From: LMUY01 sp965199095
Lineage (GTDB): Bacteria > Pseudomonadota > Alphaproteobacteria > Acetobacterales > Acetobacteraceae
Reading direction: 5' to 3'
DNA: 64,000 bases
Assembly (NCBI GenBank): GCA_965199095.1
Contig: CBDAQM010000008.1
Location: forward strand, 248,001-312,000
Below are positions 44,223-53,747 of the stretch, piece by piece. The position numbers and the translations under genes were made by a program. Positions within the stretch are counted from its first letter, which is position 1, and every line of letters starts with the position of its first letter. The notes beneath the pieces are model-generated. The model was not told where the DNA came from and made no database searches. It saw nothing but the letters and a program-made list of their open reading frames with translations.

Positions 44223-45839
44223 ATGAACCGATTCGACCTGCCCAAGACCGCTGCCAACCACGTGCCCCTGTCGCCCGTGTCCTTCCTGATCCGGGCTGCC
44301 ACGGTGCATCCGGACCGGCTGGCGGTCGTGCATGGCGCCTACCGGGCCAGTTGGCGGCAAACGGCCGAGCGGTGCCGGCGACTTGCCTCGGCGCTCAGCC
44401 AACGCGGCATCCGTCCGGGCGATGTCGTCGCTGTCATGGCGCCCAATACCCCGCCGATGCTGGAGGCGCATTTCGCCGTTCCCATGCTGGGCGCCGTGCT
44501 CAACGCGCTCAACGTGCGGCTGGACGCGGAGACCATCGCCTACATCCTCGCCCATGGCGAAGCCCGCATCCTGATCACGGACCGCGAGTTCGCGCCGACC
44601 ATTTCCGCCGCCCTGGACATGTTGCCCGCCGGGACTCGCCCCCTGGTGATCGATATCGACGATACCCTGGCGCCGCCGGGCGCGTCGTTGGGCGAGATCG
44701 AGTATGAGGCATTCCTCGCCAGCGGTGACGCGGCGTTCCCGATCGCGCTGCCGGCCGACGAGTGGGACGCGATCGCGCTCAGCTACACCTCCGGCACCAC
44801 CGGGCGGCCCAAGGGCGTCATCACGCATCATCGCGGCGCCTATCTGAACGCGCTCGGCAACATCCTGACCTGGGCGATGCCGCACCACCCCGTCTACCTG
44901 TGGACGCTGCCGATGTTCCACTGCAACGGCTGGTGTTTCCCCTGGGCCATCACCGCCCAGGCGGGGACGCATGTGTGCCTGCGCCGGGTGGAGGCGGCGG
45001 CGATCCTGCATGCGCTGGACACGGAGGGTATCACCCATCTCTGTTGCGCGCCCATCGTGATGGGGATGCTGCTGCACGCGCCCGGCATGCAGCCAAGACC
45101 CCGCCCGGTCCACATCATGACGGCCGGCGCCGCCCCGCCCGCGGCGATCATCGAGGGGATGGAGCGGCTGAACTTCGCCGTCACCCATGTCTATGGCCTG
45201 ACCGAATGCTACGGCCCGAACACGGTCTGCGAGTGGCACCCCGAATGGGACGCGCTGCCGGAGGGCGAGCGGGCGACGCTGAAGGCCCGGCAGGGCGTGC
45301 CCTACGTGGTGCAGGAGAGCCTCGTGGTGGCCGACCCGGTCAGCCTGGCGCTGGCGCCGCAGGATGGCACGACCATGGGCGAGTTGCTGATGCGCGGCAA
45401 CGTGGTCATGAAGGGCTACCTGAAGGACGAGGCCGCCACGGCTGCGGCCTTCGCCGGCGGCTGGTTCCACACCGGCGATTTGGGCGTGTGGCATCCGGAC
45501 GGCTACGCCGAAATCCGCGACCGGGCGAAGGACATCATCATCAGCGGCGGCGAGAACATCTCCACGATCGAGATCGAGAGCGTGCTCTACCGCCATCCCG
45601 CCATCCTGGAGGCCGCCGTCGTGGCGCGGCCCGATGCCAAGTGGGGCGAGACACCCTGCGCCTTCGTTACGCTGAAGCCCGGCGCCGAGGCGGTTGAAGC
45701 GGAGATCATCGCGTTCTGCCGCCAGCATATGGCGCACTACAAGGCCCCGCGCAGCGTCGTCTTCGGCCTGCTCCCGAAGACGTCTACGGGGAAGATGCAG
45801 AAATTCGTCTTGCGGGAACGGGCCCGGGCGATGGTCTAG
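44223..45839 (+). CDS. acyl-CoA synthetase (AMP-forming)
   Basis: A 538-residue adenylate-forming ligase preceded by GGGGAGGAGAG. Motif A3 is SYTSGTTGRPKGV, A5 is VYGLTECYGPN, A7 is GWFHTGDLGVWHPDGYAEIRDRAKD and the C-terminal lysine is in KTSTGKMQKF. It activates a carboxylic acid with ATP and CoA; the family (FadD3/MenE-like medium-chain ligases) has broad acyl substrates. No operon partner is adjacent; the next gene is convergent. Confidence 0.92.
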   Translation: MNRFDLPKTAANHVPLSPVSFLIRAATVHPDRLAVVHGAYRASWRQTAERCRRLASALSQRGIRPGDVVAVMAPNTPPMLEAHFAVPMLGAVLNALNVRLDAETIAYILAHGEARILITDREFAPTISAALDMLPAGTRPLVIDIDDTLAPPGASLGEIEYEAFLASGDAAFPIALPADEWDAIALSYTSGTTGRPKGVITHHRGAYLNALGNILTWAMPHHPVYLWTLPMFHCNGWCFPWAITAQAGTHVCLRRVEAAAILHALDTEGITHLCCAPIVMGMLLHAPGMQPRPRPVHIMTAGAAPPAAIIEGMERLNFAVTHVYGLTECYGPNTVCEWHPEWDALPEGERATLKARQGVPYVVQESLVVADPVSLALAPQDGTTMGELLMRGNVVMKGYLKDEAATAAAFAGGWFHTGDLGVWHPDGYAEIRDRAKDIIISGGENISTIEIESVLYRHPAILEAAVVARPDAKWGETPCAFVTLKPGAEAVEAEIIAFCRQHMAHYKAPRSVVFGLLPKTSTGKMQKFVLRERARAMV

Positions 45840-45860
45840 CGCCCGGTCCAAGATGCCGCC

Positions 45861-47447
45861 TTACGCGGCGCGTATCCCCATCAGGAAATCGGCGACATGC
45901 GCGCGCAGTCCGACCTCCCTTTCCCCCACCGCAGCCGCAGCGCACAACACGCGTGCCGCAACGCTGCCGGTCACCTCGGCATCGCGCTGCACGTCACCGG
46001 CGGTGCCGCTGACATCCAGCGCACTCCGCGCTGCGTCTGCGACGTTGCGGCTGATTTCCTTGGTCGCGGTAGCCTGTTGCCGCATGACAAGAGCAACGTC
46101 TGTGGCCACGTCACTGATCTGACTCATCGCCGCATCAATGCCTCGCAGCGCGCTCACCGCTTCGTCCGTGCAGGTTTGGATTGCCCCGATTTGATCCGAT
46201 ATCGTCGCCGTCGCCTGCGCCGCCTGCAGGGCCAGGGCCTTGACCTCTTCAGCAACGACCGAGAAGCCGCGGCCCGCCGAGCCGGCGCGAGCCGCCTCGA
46301 TCATCGCGTTCAGGGCGAGCATTTTAGTACGCCCGGCGATCTGCTGGATCGTGGTCACGACGACGCCGATGCGTCCGGCCGCATCATCCAACCGCGCGAT
46401 CGTTGCGGCGGTCTGCCCCGCGCGCTCCACCGCGCGGTTGGCAATCTCGATCGAACTTGCGACACCGCGGCTGACCGAGGCGGTTGTCTCTGCCAGGTCG
46501 CGAACCGATTTCGATGTCGCCGCAACGTGCGTTGACGCCATCTGTGCTCCCGCCGCCATCGAGGCTGCGCGTTCCGCCGTGACGTTCGACGCGGTGGTCA
46601 ACTGCTGAGCCAGGGTTCGCATCTCTCCCGAAACCTCAACGAAGTCGTCCAACGCGGCACTGGCGACGCTGCTGAAGCTTCGGGTCCCGGCCTCCAACAC
46701 TTCGCTGGTTCGTCGGCGGGCCTCAAAGTCAAGCGCCTGGTTGTCGGCGAACCGGGCGATTTCGCCTCGTCGTAACCGCTCCCGAGCGCCGAGCAGGTAG
46801 GCGCGGCGCAGCGCTTTATCGAATTTGTAGTTCGCCAGCAGCGACATTGACGCGGCAATGAGCACCGCACTGTTGATATGGCCGCTCCCTTTGGGAATGA
46901 CTTCGTGCATCCAACTGGTGTTGATCATTGTTGCAAGCAGCACGATCACCGTCGTCCAAGCAGCGAAGGAAAATCGTACCGCACAGACGACGTTGACGAA
47001 TAGAAGAGTTACAATTGGACTATAGCCGTACAGCATGGCGACGGGCAACTGGCTGCGGTGATTGATCACCATGCCAACAACAAGGCTAAGAAGACAGATG
47101 AATGGCGGCACGGACTCCCGGGTGGCAGAGGACTTGGTTACCCGGTTGCACGCGATGGCGAGGATGCTCAAAGGCGTCACGAACAGGATCTGCACGATTG
47201 TCGTCAGCACGGCTACGTCAGGGAGGTCCCGGTAATAGCTGAACAGGATGACGTTGTAGAACACCAGGCCGGCAATGCCATAGCGGGTGAACATCCGGCG
47301 ACGCTCCGCGACCGTGTCGCGTTCAAACCTCGCCTCCAACACCGGCGCGAACTTCAGCCGCAGGCCCTTGCTGACAAGGCTGGCTTCAATCATCTCGACG
47401 AGAGGCTGTTCCTCCTTGCTATCGTGCGCGATATCCCGAGTGGTCAT
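45861..47447 (-). CDS. methyl-accepting chemotaxis protein with multi-pass N-terminus
   Basis: A 528-residue receptor starting MTTRDIAHDSKEEQ (the frame is open 24 codons upstream). It has a cytoplasmic N-tail, then about five or six closely spaced membrane helices between residues 60 and 215 with short loops. There is no HAMP-like segment. The signalling domain contains IAGRTKMLALNAMIEAARAGSAGRG, a variant of the hairpin tip. A receptor without a periplasmic sensor domain would sense inside the membrane, for example respiration, redox state or light-linked change (inference). It lacks the CheR pentapeptide. Confidence 0.85.
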   Translation of the reverse strand: MTTRDIAHDSKEEQPLVEMIEASLVSKGLRLKFAPVLEARFERDTVAERRRMFTRYGIAGLVFYNVILFSYYRDLPDVAVLTTIVQILFVTPLSILAIACNRVTKSSATRESVPPFICLLSLVVGMVINHRSQLPVAMLYGYSPIVTLLFVNVVCAVRFSFAAWTTVIVLLATMINTSWMHEVIPKGSGHINSAVLIAASMSLLANYKFDKALRRAYLLGARERLRRGEIARFADNQALDFEARRRTSEVLEAGTRSFSSVASAALDDFVEVSGEMRTLAQQLTTASNVTAERAASMAAGAQMASTHVAATSKSVRDLAETTASVSRGVASSIEIANRAVERAGQTAATIARLDDAAGRIGVVVTTIQQIAGRTKMLALNAMIEAARAGSAGRGFSVVAEEVKALALQAAQATATISDQIGAIQTCTDEAVSALRGIDAAMSQISDVATDVALVMRQQATATKEISRNVADAARSALDVSGTAGDVQRDAEVTGSVAARVLCAAAAVGEREVGLRAHVADFLMGIRAA

Positions 47448-47621
47448 ACTTGTCCCATTGGGCTGCGCAACGATGCCAACTCGCCCCGGTGGGGCTTCCA
47501 CTGCTAACATGACAGGCAAAGATTGACAGGCCCTTTAGGCCGCGTAGCAGCCAAAAGGCTCCTCTTGTTGCCCATGACGCCGCACCGCAGGTGGACACCG
47601 TGATGGCCACGAGTTTCACCA

Positions 47622-48902
47622 TTACCCATCCTTCGCGACGATGGGCCGCGGCGCCATCAAGGTGAGGACCGTGGCCGCAAGCAGGCTGATCGCCATGAAC
47701 AGGAACGATGCCTGGTCGTTGCCGGTGACCGAATTGAGCAAACCGACGACGTAGGTGCCGACGAACGAGCCGAGTGCACCACACCCGTTCACCAGCGCGA
47801 TCGCGCCGCCCGCCACGTTGCGCGGCAGCAACTCGGTGATCCAGGCGAAGAACGGGCCATAGGGCGCGTACATCGCGCCGCCCGCCACAACCAGAAGGCC
47901 GTAGGACAGCCAGTAATTCGACCCGCCAATGACGTAGGAGGCGTAGAGCGCCACGGCGCCAAGAAGCATGAACGGCCACACCACGCCGCGCCGCACCCCC
48001 GTCCGGTCCGACGTAAAGGATGCGCCAACCATCAGCAGCACGGCCGCCAGGTACGGGATGGCGGACAGCCAGCCGACAGCGACGATGCCGAGGGCGGAGC
48101 CGGTTCGCAGCATGGAGGGAAGCCACAGGATGAAGCCGTAAATCCCGATGCTCCAGCACAGATATTGCGCCGACAGCAGCAACACGGCCGGAGAGCGGAA
48201 CGCCGCACGGTAGTCGCGAACGGGCGCGATCACGCCTTGCTCGGCGGCGAGACGACGCTCGACCTCGCCCGCCGCGCTGGCGAACCAGCGTGCCTGATGC
48301 GGCTCGTCGTCCACCAGCCACCACCACGCCGCGGCCCAGAGCACGGGCGGGATGCCTTCGGCAAGGAACATCCCGCGCCAGCCGACCCCCTGGATCAGGT
48401 AGCCGGACACCACCGACATCCACAGCACCGTCACCGGGTTGCCCAGGATCAGCACGGTATTGGCGAGGGACCGCTCCCCGCGGGTGAACCAGTGCGACAG
48501 CAGGATCAGCATCGCCGGCAGTACCGCGCTTTCCACCACGCCGAGAAGGAAACGGTCGATGGCGAGCAGCCAGAGGCTGTGCAGCAAACCAGTTGCGGCA
48601 GCCAGGATGCCCCAGGCCACCATGCTGACGCATACCAGCCGCTTCGCACTGTGACGCTCCGCATACAGGGCGCCCGGCACCTGAAACAGGAAGTAGCCCA
48701 GGAAGAACAGTGAGCCCAGCAGGGCATTGGCGCCGCCGCTGATGTGCAGGTCGCTCGCCATGCCCGATGCGGCGCCGAAGCCGTAATTGGCGCGATCCAC
48801 ATAGGCGAAGCTGTAGGTGACGAAGATCGCCGGCATCAGGCGCAGCCAGCGGCTGGAGGCTGTCGCGACGGCTGCAGTCTGTCGGGTATTTGACACGGTC
48901 AT
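47622..48902 (-). CDS. MFS transporter, anion:cation symporter type
   Basis: A 426-residue protein with 12 hydrophobic helices and a central loop near residues 195-235. The N-terminal YVDRANYGFG and the loop WFTRGERSLANTVL fit the ACS family (glucarate, phthalate, hexuronate permeases). It should take up an organic acid by proton symport. The substrate is not known, and no catabolic gene is in the same operon. Confidence 0.88.
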   Translation of the reverse strand: MTVSNTRQTAAVATASSRWLRLMPAIFVTYSFAYVDRANYGFGAASGMASDLHISGGANALLGSLFFLGYFLFQVPGALYAERHSAKRLVCVSMVAWGILAAATGLLHSLWLLAIDRFLLGVVESAVLPAMLILLSHWFTRGERSLANTVLILGNPVTVLWMSVVSGYLIQGVGWRGMFLAEGIPPVLWAAAWWWLVDDEPHQARWFASAAGEVERRLAAEQGVIAPVRDYRAAFRSPAVLLLSAQYLCWSIGIYGFILWLPSMLRTGSALGIVAVGWLSAIPYLAAVLLMVGASFTSDRTGVRRGVVWPFMLLGAVALYASYVIGGSNYWLSYGLLVVAGGAMYAPYGPFFAWITELLPRNVAGGAIALVNGCGALGSFVGTYVVGLLNSVTGNDQASFLFMAISLLAATVLTLMAPRPIVAKDG

Positions 48903-49280
48903 GATGAGGCAACGTCCGGATGAGAGATGGGTTAGGTCGTGGCATTGTTATCGGATCCCGATCAAGCGGATGGAGAAGTTGATGACCGCTTGCATGCTCG
49001 TGCAGAGTACGATTGCCGAGGACGGGAAATACGGGAGATACCGTCAGGCGGTCGTTCCTTGATAGAGGCGTTCGGTGGGAAACACGTAAGAGGAGGGTCC
49101 ATTGAGCTTCTAGGGTGAACTATGCCGGACGCCCCGAACTGGACATGGCGCCGGGCGTGAGCCGCGCTCAACAGCTTCCTTTGTAGGATCCGGTCCAGTG
49201 CTCATCCTGGCATCTCCCCGCGCCAGCGTGCGAAGGCATCCCCTTCTCGGGCGGAGCTGCGATCAATATAACTCGGCTGA
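48903..49280. other. gene-free stretch between the MFS and XRE-cupin genes
   Basis: About 380 bases between divergent genes, presumably containing both promoters. I see no convincing small gene, repeat or operator palindrome in it. Confidence 0.5.
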
Positions 49281-49931
49281 ATGGGTAACCCTGCAAAGCC
49301 TACAGCCGAACCCGGGTCCGAACCGATCCTGACCACCGGCTCCAATGCGCCCGACGAGGCGGCGGGAACGCTGGAGCAGCGTATCGGACGGGAGGTGAGG
49401 GCGCTGCGGACCCGGCTCGGCTTGACCGGCGCGGAACTGGCGCGGGCCGCTGCGATCTCGACCGGAATGTTGTCAAAGATCGAAACCGGGCAAATTTCCG
49501 CCTCGCTGGGCATGCTGGAGAGCATTGCGACCGTATTGAACGTCTCGCTCGCCGGCCTGTTCGCCGGGACGGAGCCGCGGCGGGACTGCTCGTTCGTCAA
49601 GGCGGGCGGCGGCGTGCAGATCGACCGGAGGGGCACCAAGGCCGGCCACCGCTACGAGTTGTTGGGGCATTCGGTGGCGGGATCGCTGGTGGTGGAGCCA
49701 TACTTGATCACGCTGGCGATGGACGCGGCGCCCTACACGTCGTTCCAGCACGCAGGAGTGGAGCTGATCTACATGCTGACCGGGCGGGTGGCCTACCGCC
49801 ATGGCGATCAAGTCTACGACATGGAGCCGGGCGATACGCTGTTCTTCGACGCCACCGCGCGTCACGGACCTGAAGCGCTGCCTAAGCTGCCTTCGACCTA
49901 TTTGTCGATCATCGTCTATCCGCGGCCCTAG
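49281..49931 (+). CDS. XRE-family regulator with C-terminal cupin domain
   Basis: A 216-residue regulator. The helix-turn-helix (LTGAELARAAAISTGMLSKIETGQISASLGML) spans about residues 48-80, followed by a cupin barrel with FQHAGVELIYMLTGRVAYRHG and MEPGDTLFFDATARHGPE. Such XRE-cupin proteins often control amine, amino acid or glutamine metabolism (PuuR-like). It converges on the glx/glnT operon, with its stop 23 bases from the oxidoreductase stop, and is the obvious candidate regulator (inference). Confidence 0.9.
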   Translation: MGNPAKPTAEPGSEPILTTGSNAPDEAAGTLEQRIGREVRALRTRLGLTGAELARAAAISTGMLSKIETGQISASLGMLESIATVLNVSLAGLFAGTEPRRDCSFVKAGGGVQIDRRGTKAGHRYELLGHSVAGSLVVEPYLITLAMDAAPYTSFQHAGVELIYMLTGRVAYRHGDQVYDMEPGDTLFFDATARHGPEALPKLPSTYLSIIVYPRP

Positions 49932-49953
49932 CGCCTGACCTCGTCGAGTTTGC

Positions 49954-51141
49954 CTAGGAAACGGCTCCCGTCCCATACGCACCCGTGAGTGGCTCCGCGT
50001 CGGCATAGCGTGTCATCCGGTATGGATGGATCGGCAAATCCGTCGCCAAGCCGAGCATGGACTGCGCGAGCATGCGGCCGATCATGGGCGACATTTTGAA
50101 GCCGTGTCCGGAGAAGCCGAATGCCACCTGCATGCCCGCGATCCCCGGCACCGGGCCGAGCACCGGATTCCAGTCCGGCGTGGCGTCGTAGAGCCCAGAC
50201 CATGACCGCACCAGCCGTCCGTTGGCGAAGGCCGGCAACCGGAATGCCGCCTGTGTCGCCTCGTCCACCATCGCGTCGAGATCGGCTTCCAGCGCCGGCG
50301 CGTCCGGGTCGCTCGCCGGGGTGCCCTCATGGCCGCCGCCGACCAGGAGGTGACCGCCACTGGCACGCATGTAGAGCCGCGCTGGCGAAGCGAGATCCTT
50401 CAACACGGGAAGGTCGGCGGTATAGGACGCGTCGGCGGCCAGGGTGAAGACGTGGTGGGCGCTGATGTCGAGCGGGATATCGATCCCGGCCCAGTCCGCC
50501 GCGATCCGGCTCCATACATTCACGGCAGAGAGCACGACGGGCGCGTGCACAGGGCCGCTGGCCGTCTGTACCCCGGTGACGCGGTCGCCCTCCCGCAGCA
50601 ATCCGGTCACCGCGGTGTTCGTGCGCACCGTGGCGCCCCGGCGTTTGGCGGCGCGGATAAACCCGGTGGCCACGAGGTAGGGGTCGGCGAACCCGGCTTC
50701 CGCCTCGAACCCGATCGCGTCGATGTCATCCAGGTGCAACCAAGGATGCTTCTCCAGCGCTTGCGCGCGGTCGAGCAGCATGGCCTCCACGCCCAGTCCT
50801 TGCTGCATGGCGATGCTGCTGCGCACCGCGTCCGATGCCGACCCCGGCGGCGCCACGATCACGTAGCCGGACCGTACCAGCCCGGCATCCGCCTCTGGGT
50901 CATCGTCAAGCAGCGCCCGGAAATCCTCAAGCATGGCCAGGCTGGCGCGCGCCACCTGGACGTTGATCGGCACGCTGTAATGGGTGCGCACAATGCCGGA
51001 GGAGAAGGCCGTCATCCCGCCGGCGATCTCCCCCCGCTCCAGCAGCAATGGCTTTCGGCAGCCCAGCCGGGCCAGTTGGAACAGCACGGAGGCACCGATC
51101 ACGCCGCCGCCGATGACGATCGCGTCGAAGGTCTCTGCCAT
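49954..51141 (-). CDS. FAD-dependent oxidoreductase (DAO/sarcosine-oxidase beta type)
   Basis: A 395-residue flavoprotein with the N-terminal dinucleotide fold AIVIGGGVIGASVLFQLA, the GGMTAFSSGIVR segment, and the C-terminal FAD motif FGFSGHGFKMSPMIG. The family oxidises N-substituted or D-amino acids to imines, giving aldehyde or keto acid and amine. It is the last gene of the glxB-glxC-glxD-glnT operon, 3 bases after glnT. In N-methylglutamate pathways a related four-subunit dehydrogenase fills this place; only one subunit is present here. Confidence 0.88.
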   Translation of the reverse strand: MAETFDAIVIGGGVIGASVLFQLARLGCRKPLLLERGEIAGGMTAFSSGIVRTHYSVPINVQVARASLAMLEDFRALLDDDPEADAGLVRSGYVIVAPPGSASDAVRSSIAMQQGLGVEAMLLDRAQALEKHPWLHLDDIDAIGFEAEAGFADPYLVATGFIRAAKRRGATVRTNTAVTGLLREGDRVTGVQTASGPVHAPVVLSAVNVWSRIAADWAGIDIPLDISAHHVFTLAADASYTADLPVLKDLASPARLYMRASGGHLLVGGGHEGTPASDPDAPALEADLDAMVDEATQAAFRLPAFANGRLVRSWSGLYDATPDWNPVLGPVPGIAGMQVAFGFSGHGFKMSPMIGRMLAQSMLGLATDLPIHPYRMTRYADAEPLTGAYGTGAVS

Positions 51142-51144
51142 CGC

Positions 51145-52434
51145 TCAGCAGTCCAGCGTGGTGTCACGCTCCCACTCGGTGAGGTGGCGCATGTAGCCGT
51201 CCCACTCCTGTCGTTTCAACTTGGCGTAGGCGGAACAGAAGGGCGCACCGAGGGCGTCCTGCAGCGTCGTGCACACCTCGAACGCGCGCACGGCGTCCAG
51301 CAGGTTCAGCGGCAGCTTGCGAACCTCCGTCGCCGCCTGGGTATACATGTCCAGGTCCAATCGCTGGCCTGGGTCGCGCGCCTGCGCCACACCATCCAAC
51401 CCGGCAGCCAGTAGCCCGGCCTGGAGCAGGTACGGGTTGGCGGCGCCGTCCGCGAGGCGGTACTCGATGCGTCCCGCGCCGGGCACGCGGACCATGTGGG
51501 TGCGGTTGTTGCCGCCCCAACTGATCGTGCTGGGCGACCAGGTGGCGCCGGACAGCGTCACCGGGGCATTGATCCGCTTATAGCTGTTCACGGCCGGGTT
51601 GGTGAGCGCGCACAGCGCCTCCGCATGCGCCATCAGGCCGCCAAGAAAGTGCCCTGCCAGCGGGGACAGCCCCAGCTCGTCCTCACCCTTGAAGGCGTTG
51701 TCTTCACCGCGCCAGACCGAGATATGCGCGTGGCAGCCGGACCCGGTCAGGGCAGGAAACGGCTTCGGCATGAACGTCGCGCGCATGCCGTGCCGCTCGG
51801 CAATGGTGCGGACCATGTATTTAAAGAACACGTGGCGGTCGGCGGTGACCAGGGCAGGGGCGTAGGCCCAGTTCATCTCGTACTGGCCGTTGGCGTCCTC
51901 GTGGTCGTTCTGGTACGGGCCCCAGCCCAGCGCGTCCATCGCGTCGCTGATCTCGGTGATCACGTCGTAGCGGCGCATCAGGGTCAACTGGTCGTAGCAC
52001 GGCTTGGTCTGGCGGTCGGCGTCGTCGGCGATGGCCATCCCGTCGGGTTGGATGAGGAAGAACTCCGGCTCGACTCCGGTGCGCATCTCCAGCCCGTCAG
52101 CCGCGCCTCTGGCGACCAGGCGGTTCAGCACGTTGCGCGGCGCCTGTTCGACCAGCTTGCCGCCCATCCACGGGTTGGCCGCCATCCAGCCGACCTCCGG
52201 CTTCCACGGGAGCTGGATCAGGCTCGCCGGGTCCGGCACGGCGAGCACGTCCGGGTCGGCGGGCGTCATGTCGAACCAGGTGGCGAACCCAGCGAACCCG
52301 GCGCCGTCCTGCGCCATGCCGTCGATCGCGCTGGCGGGGACAAGCTTGGCGCGCAGGATGCCGAACAAATCGGTGTAGGCGATCAGGAAATACCTTATCC
52401 CGCGTTCCTTCGCGATGGTGGACAGCGCGCTCAT
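51145..52434 (-). CDS. glnT: type III glutamine synthetase-like ligase (GlnT/GmaS group)
   Basis: A 429-residue ligase starting MSALSTIAKERGIRYFLIAY; its ATG overlaps the glxD stop as ATGA. The catalytic domain has GVEPEFFLIQP, NDHEDANGQYEMNWAYA, GSGCHAHISVW and NSYKRINAPVT, the metal and ATP sites of the GS fold. This group makes glutamine or gamma-glutamylmethylamide from glutamate plus ammonia or methylamine. Which amine is used cannot be read from the sequence. Confidence 0.88.
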   Translation of the reverse strand: MSALSTIAKERGIRYFLIAYTDLFGILRAKLVPASAIDGMAQDGAGFAGFATWFDMTPADPDVLAVPDPASLIQLPWKPEVGWMAANPWMGGKLVEQAPRNVLNRLVARGAADGLEMRTGVEPEFFLIQPDGMAIADDADRQTKPCYDQLTLMRRYDVITEISDAMDALGWGPYQNDHEDANGQYEMNWAYAPALVTADRHVFFKYMVRTIAERHGMRATFMPKPFPALTGSGCHAHISVWRGEDNAFKGEDELGLSPLAGHFLGGLMAHAEALCALTNPAVNSYKRINAPVTLSGATWSPSTISWGGNNRTHMVRVPGAGRIEYRLADGAANPYLLQAGLLAAGLDGVAQARDPGQRLDLDMYTQAATEVRKLPLNLLDAVRAFEVCTTLQDALGAPFCSAYAKLKRQEWDGYMRHLTEWERDTTLDC

Positions 52435-53747
52435 TGGCCGGGGATCCAACTGGTACCCGCCAGGGGAACGCGCGCCATCGCGGCAGCTTCGACGGTCAGG
52501 GCCACGAGGTCCTCCGGTTCCAGATTGTGCACATGGCTCTTGCCGCAGGCGCGGGCGATGGTCTGCGCTTCCAGGGTCAGCACGGACAAGTAGTTGGCCA
52601 GCCGCCGCCCGCCCAGCACGGGGTCCAGCCGGGCCGCAAGCACCGGGTCCTGCGTGGTGATGCCCGCCGGGTCCCGCCCCTCGTGCCAGGCGTCATAGGC
52701 GCCGGCATAGGTGCCGAGGGCGGCGTATTCCGCATCGAACGCAGGGTCGTTGTCACCCAGGGCGGCGAGCGCGGCGGTGCCGATGCTGACGGCGTCCGCA
52801 CCCAGCGCCAGCGCCTTGGCCACGTCGGCGCCGTTGCGGATGCCGCCGGAGACGATCAACTGGACCTGCCTGTGCAATCCCAGATCCTGCAGCGCCTGCA
52901 CCGCCGGGCGGATCGCGGCCAGGATGGGCAGCCCGACATTCTCGATGAACACGGTCTGCGTCGCCGCGGTGCCACCCTGCATGCCGTCCAGCACAACGAC
53001 GTCGGCGCCGGCCTTGGCGGCCAACGCGGTGTCGTAGTACGGGCGGGACGCGCCGACCTTCAGGTAGATCGGCTTCTGCCAGTCCGTAATCTCCCGCAAC
53101 TCGAGGATCTTGATCTCCAGGTCGTCCGGCCCGGTCCAATCCGGATGGCGGGAGGCGCTGCGCTGGTCGATGCCGGGCGGCAGGGTGCGCATGGCGGCGA
53201 CACGCTCGGTGATTTTCTGACCCAGCAGCATGCCGCCCCCGCCGGGCTTGGCGCCCTGCCCGACGACGATCTCGATCGCATCGGCAGCGCGCAAATCGTC
53301 GGGATTCATGCCGTAGCGGCTCGGGAGGTATTGGTAGACCAGCGTGGTGGAGCTCTGCCGCTCCTCCTGCGTCATGCCGCCGTCGCCCGTCGTGGTGCTG
53401 GTGCCGGCGATGCTGGCGCCGCGGCCCAGCGCCTCCTTGGCCTGGGCCGACAGGCTGCCGAAGCTCATGCCGGCAATGGTGATGGGGATTTTCAGTTCGA
53501 CGGGTTTCTTCGCGTGACGTGCGCCGAGCACGACATCGGTGCCGCAGCGCTCGCGGTAGCCCTCCAGCGGATACCGGCTGATGCTGGCGCCGAGGAACAG
53601 CAGGTCGTCGAAATGCGGCAAAGCGCGTTTGGCGCCGTAGCCGCGGATGTCGTAGATGCCCGTCGCGGCGGCGCGGCGGATCTCGGCCAGCGCGGCGGCG
53701 TCAAACGTGACGCTTTCCCGTGGCGCGGGTCGGTAGGGGTGGTCCAT
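52431..53747 (-). CDS. glxD: FMN-binding glutamate synthase domain protein
   Basis: A 438-residue protein starting MDHPYRPAPRESVTFD; the frame upstream is antisense noise. It corresponds to the FMN/synthase domain of glutamate synthase: ITIAGMSFGSLSAQAKEALG, GTSTTTGDGGMT, QGAKPGGGGMLLG, VVLDGMQGGTAATQ and VSGGIRNGADVAKALALGAD. Together with the GlxB amidotransferase and GlxC it makes a split GOGAT-like enzyme. In methylamine-using bacteria the homologous MgsC is part of N-methylglutamate synthase. Confidence 0.92.
   Translation of the reverse strand: MDHPYRPAPRESVTFDAAALAEIRRAAATGIYDIRGYGAKRALPHFDDLLFLGASISRYPLEGYRERCGTDVVLGARHAKKPVELKIPITIAGMSFGSLSAQAKEALGRGASIAGTSTTTGDGGMTQEERQSSTTLVYQYLPSRYGMNPDDLRAADAIEIVVGQGAKPGGGGMLLGQKITERVAAMRTLPPGIDQRSASRHPDWTGPDDLEIKILELREITDWQKPIYLKVGASRPYYDTALAAKAGADVVVLDGMQGGTAATQTVFIENVGLPILAAIRPAVQALQDLGLHRQVQLIVSGGIRNGADVAKALALGADAVSIGTAALAALGDNDPAFDAEYAALGTYAGAYDAWHEGRDPAGITTQDPVLAARLDPVLGGRRLANYLSVLTLEAQTIARACGKSHVHNLEPEDLVALTVEAAAMARVPLAGTSWIPGQ

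Noticed and set aside
47419..48945. 508-codon minus-strand frame
   Set aside because: Shadow of the MFS transporter gene in another frame. Low-complexity Arg/Gly composition.
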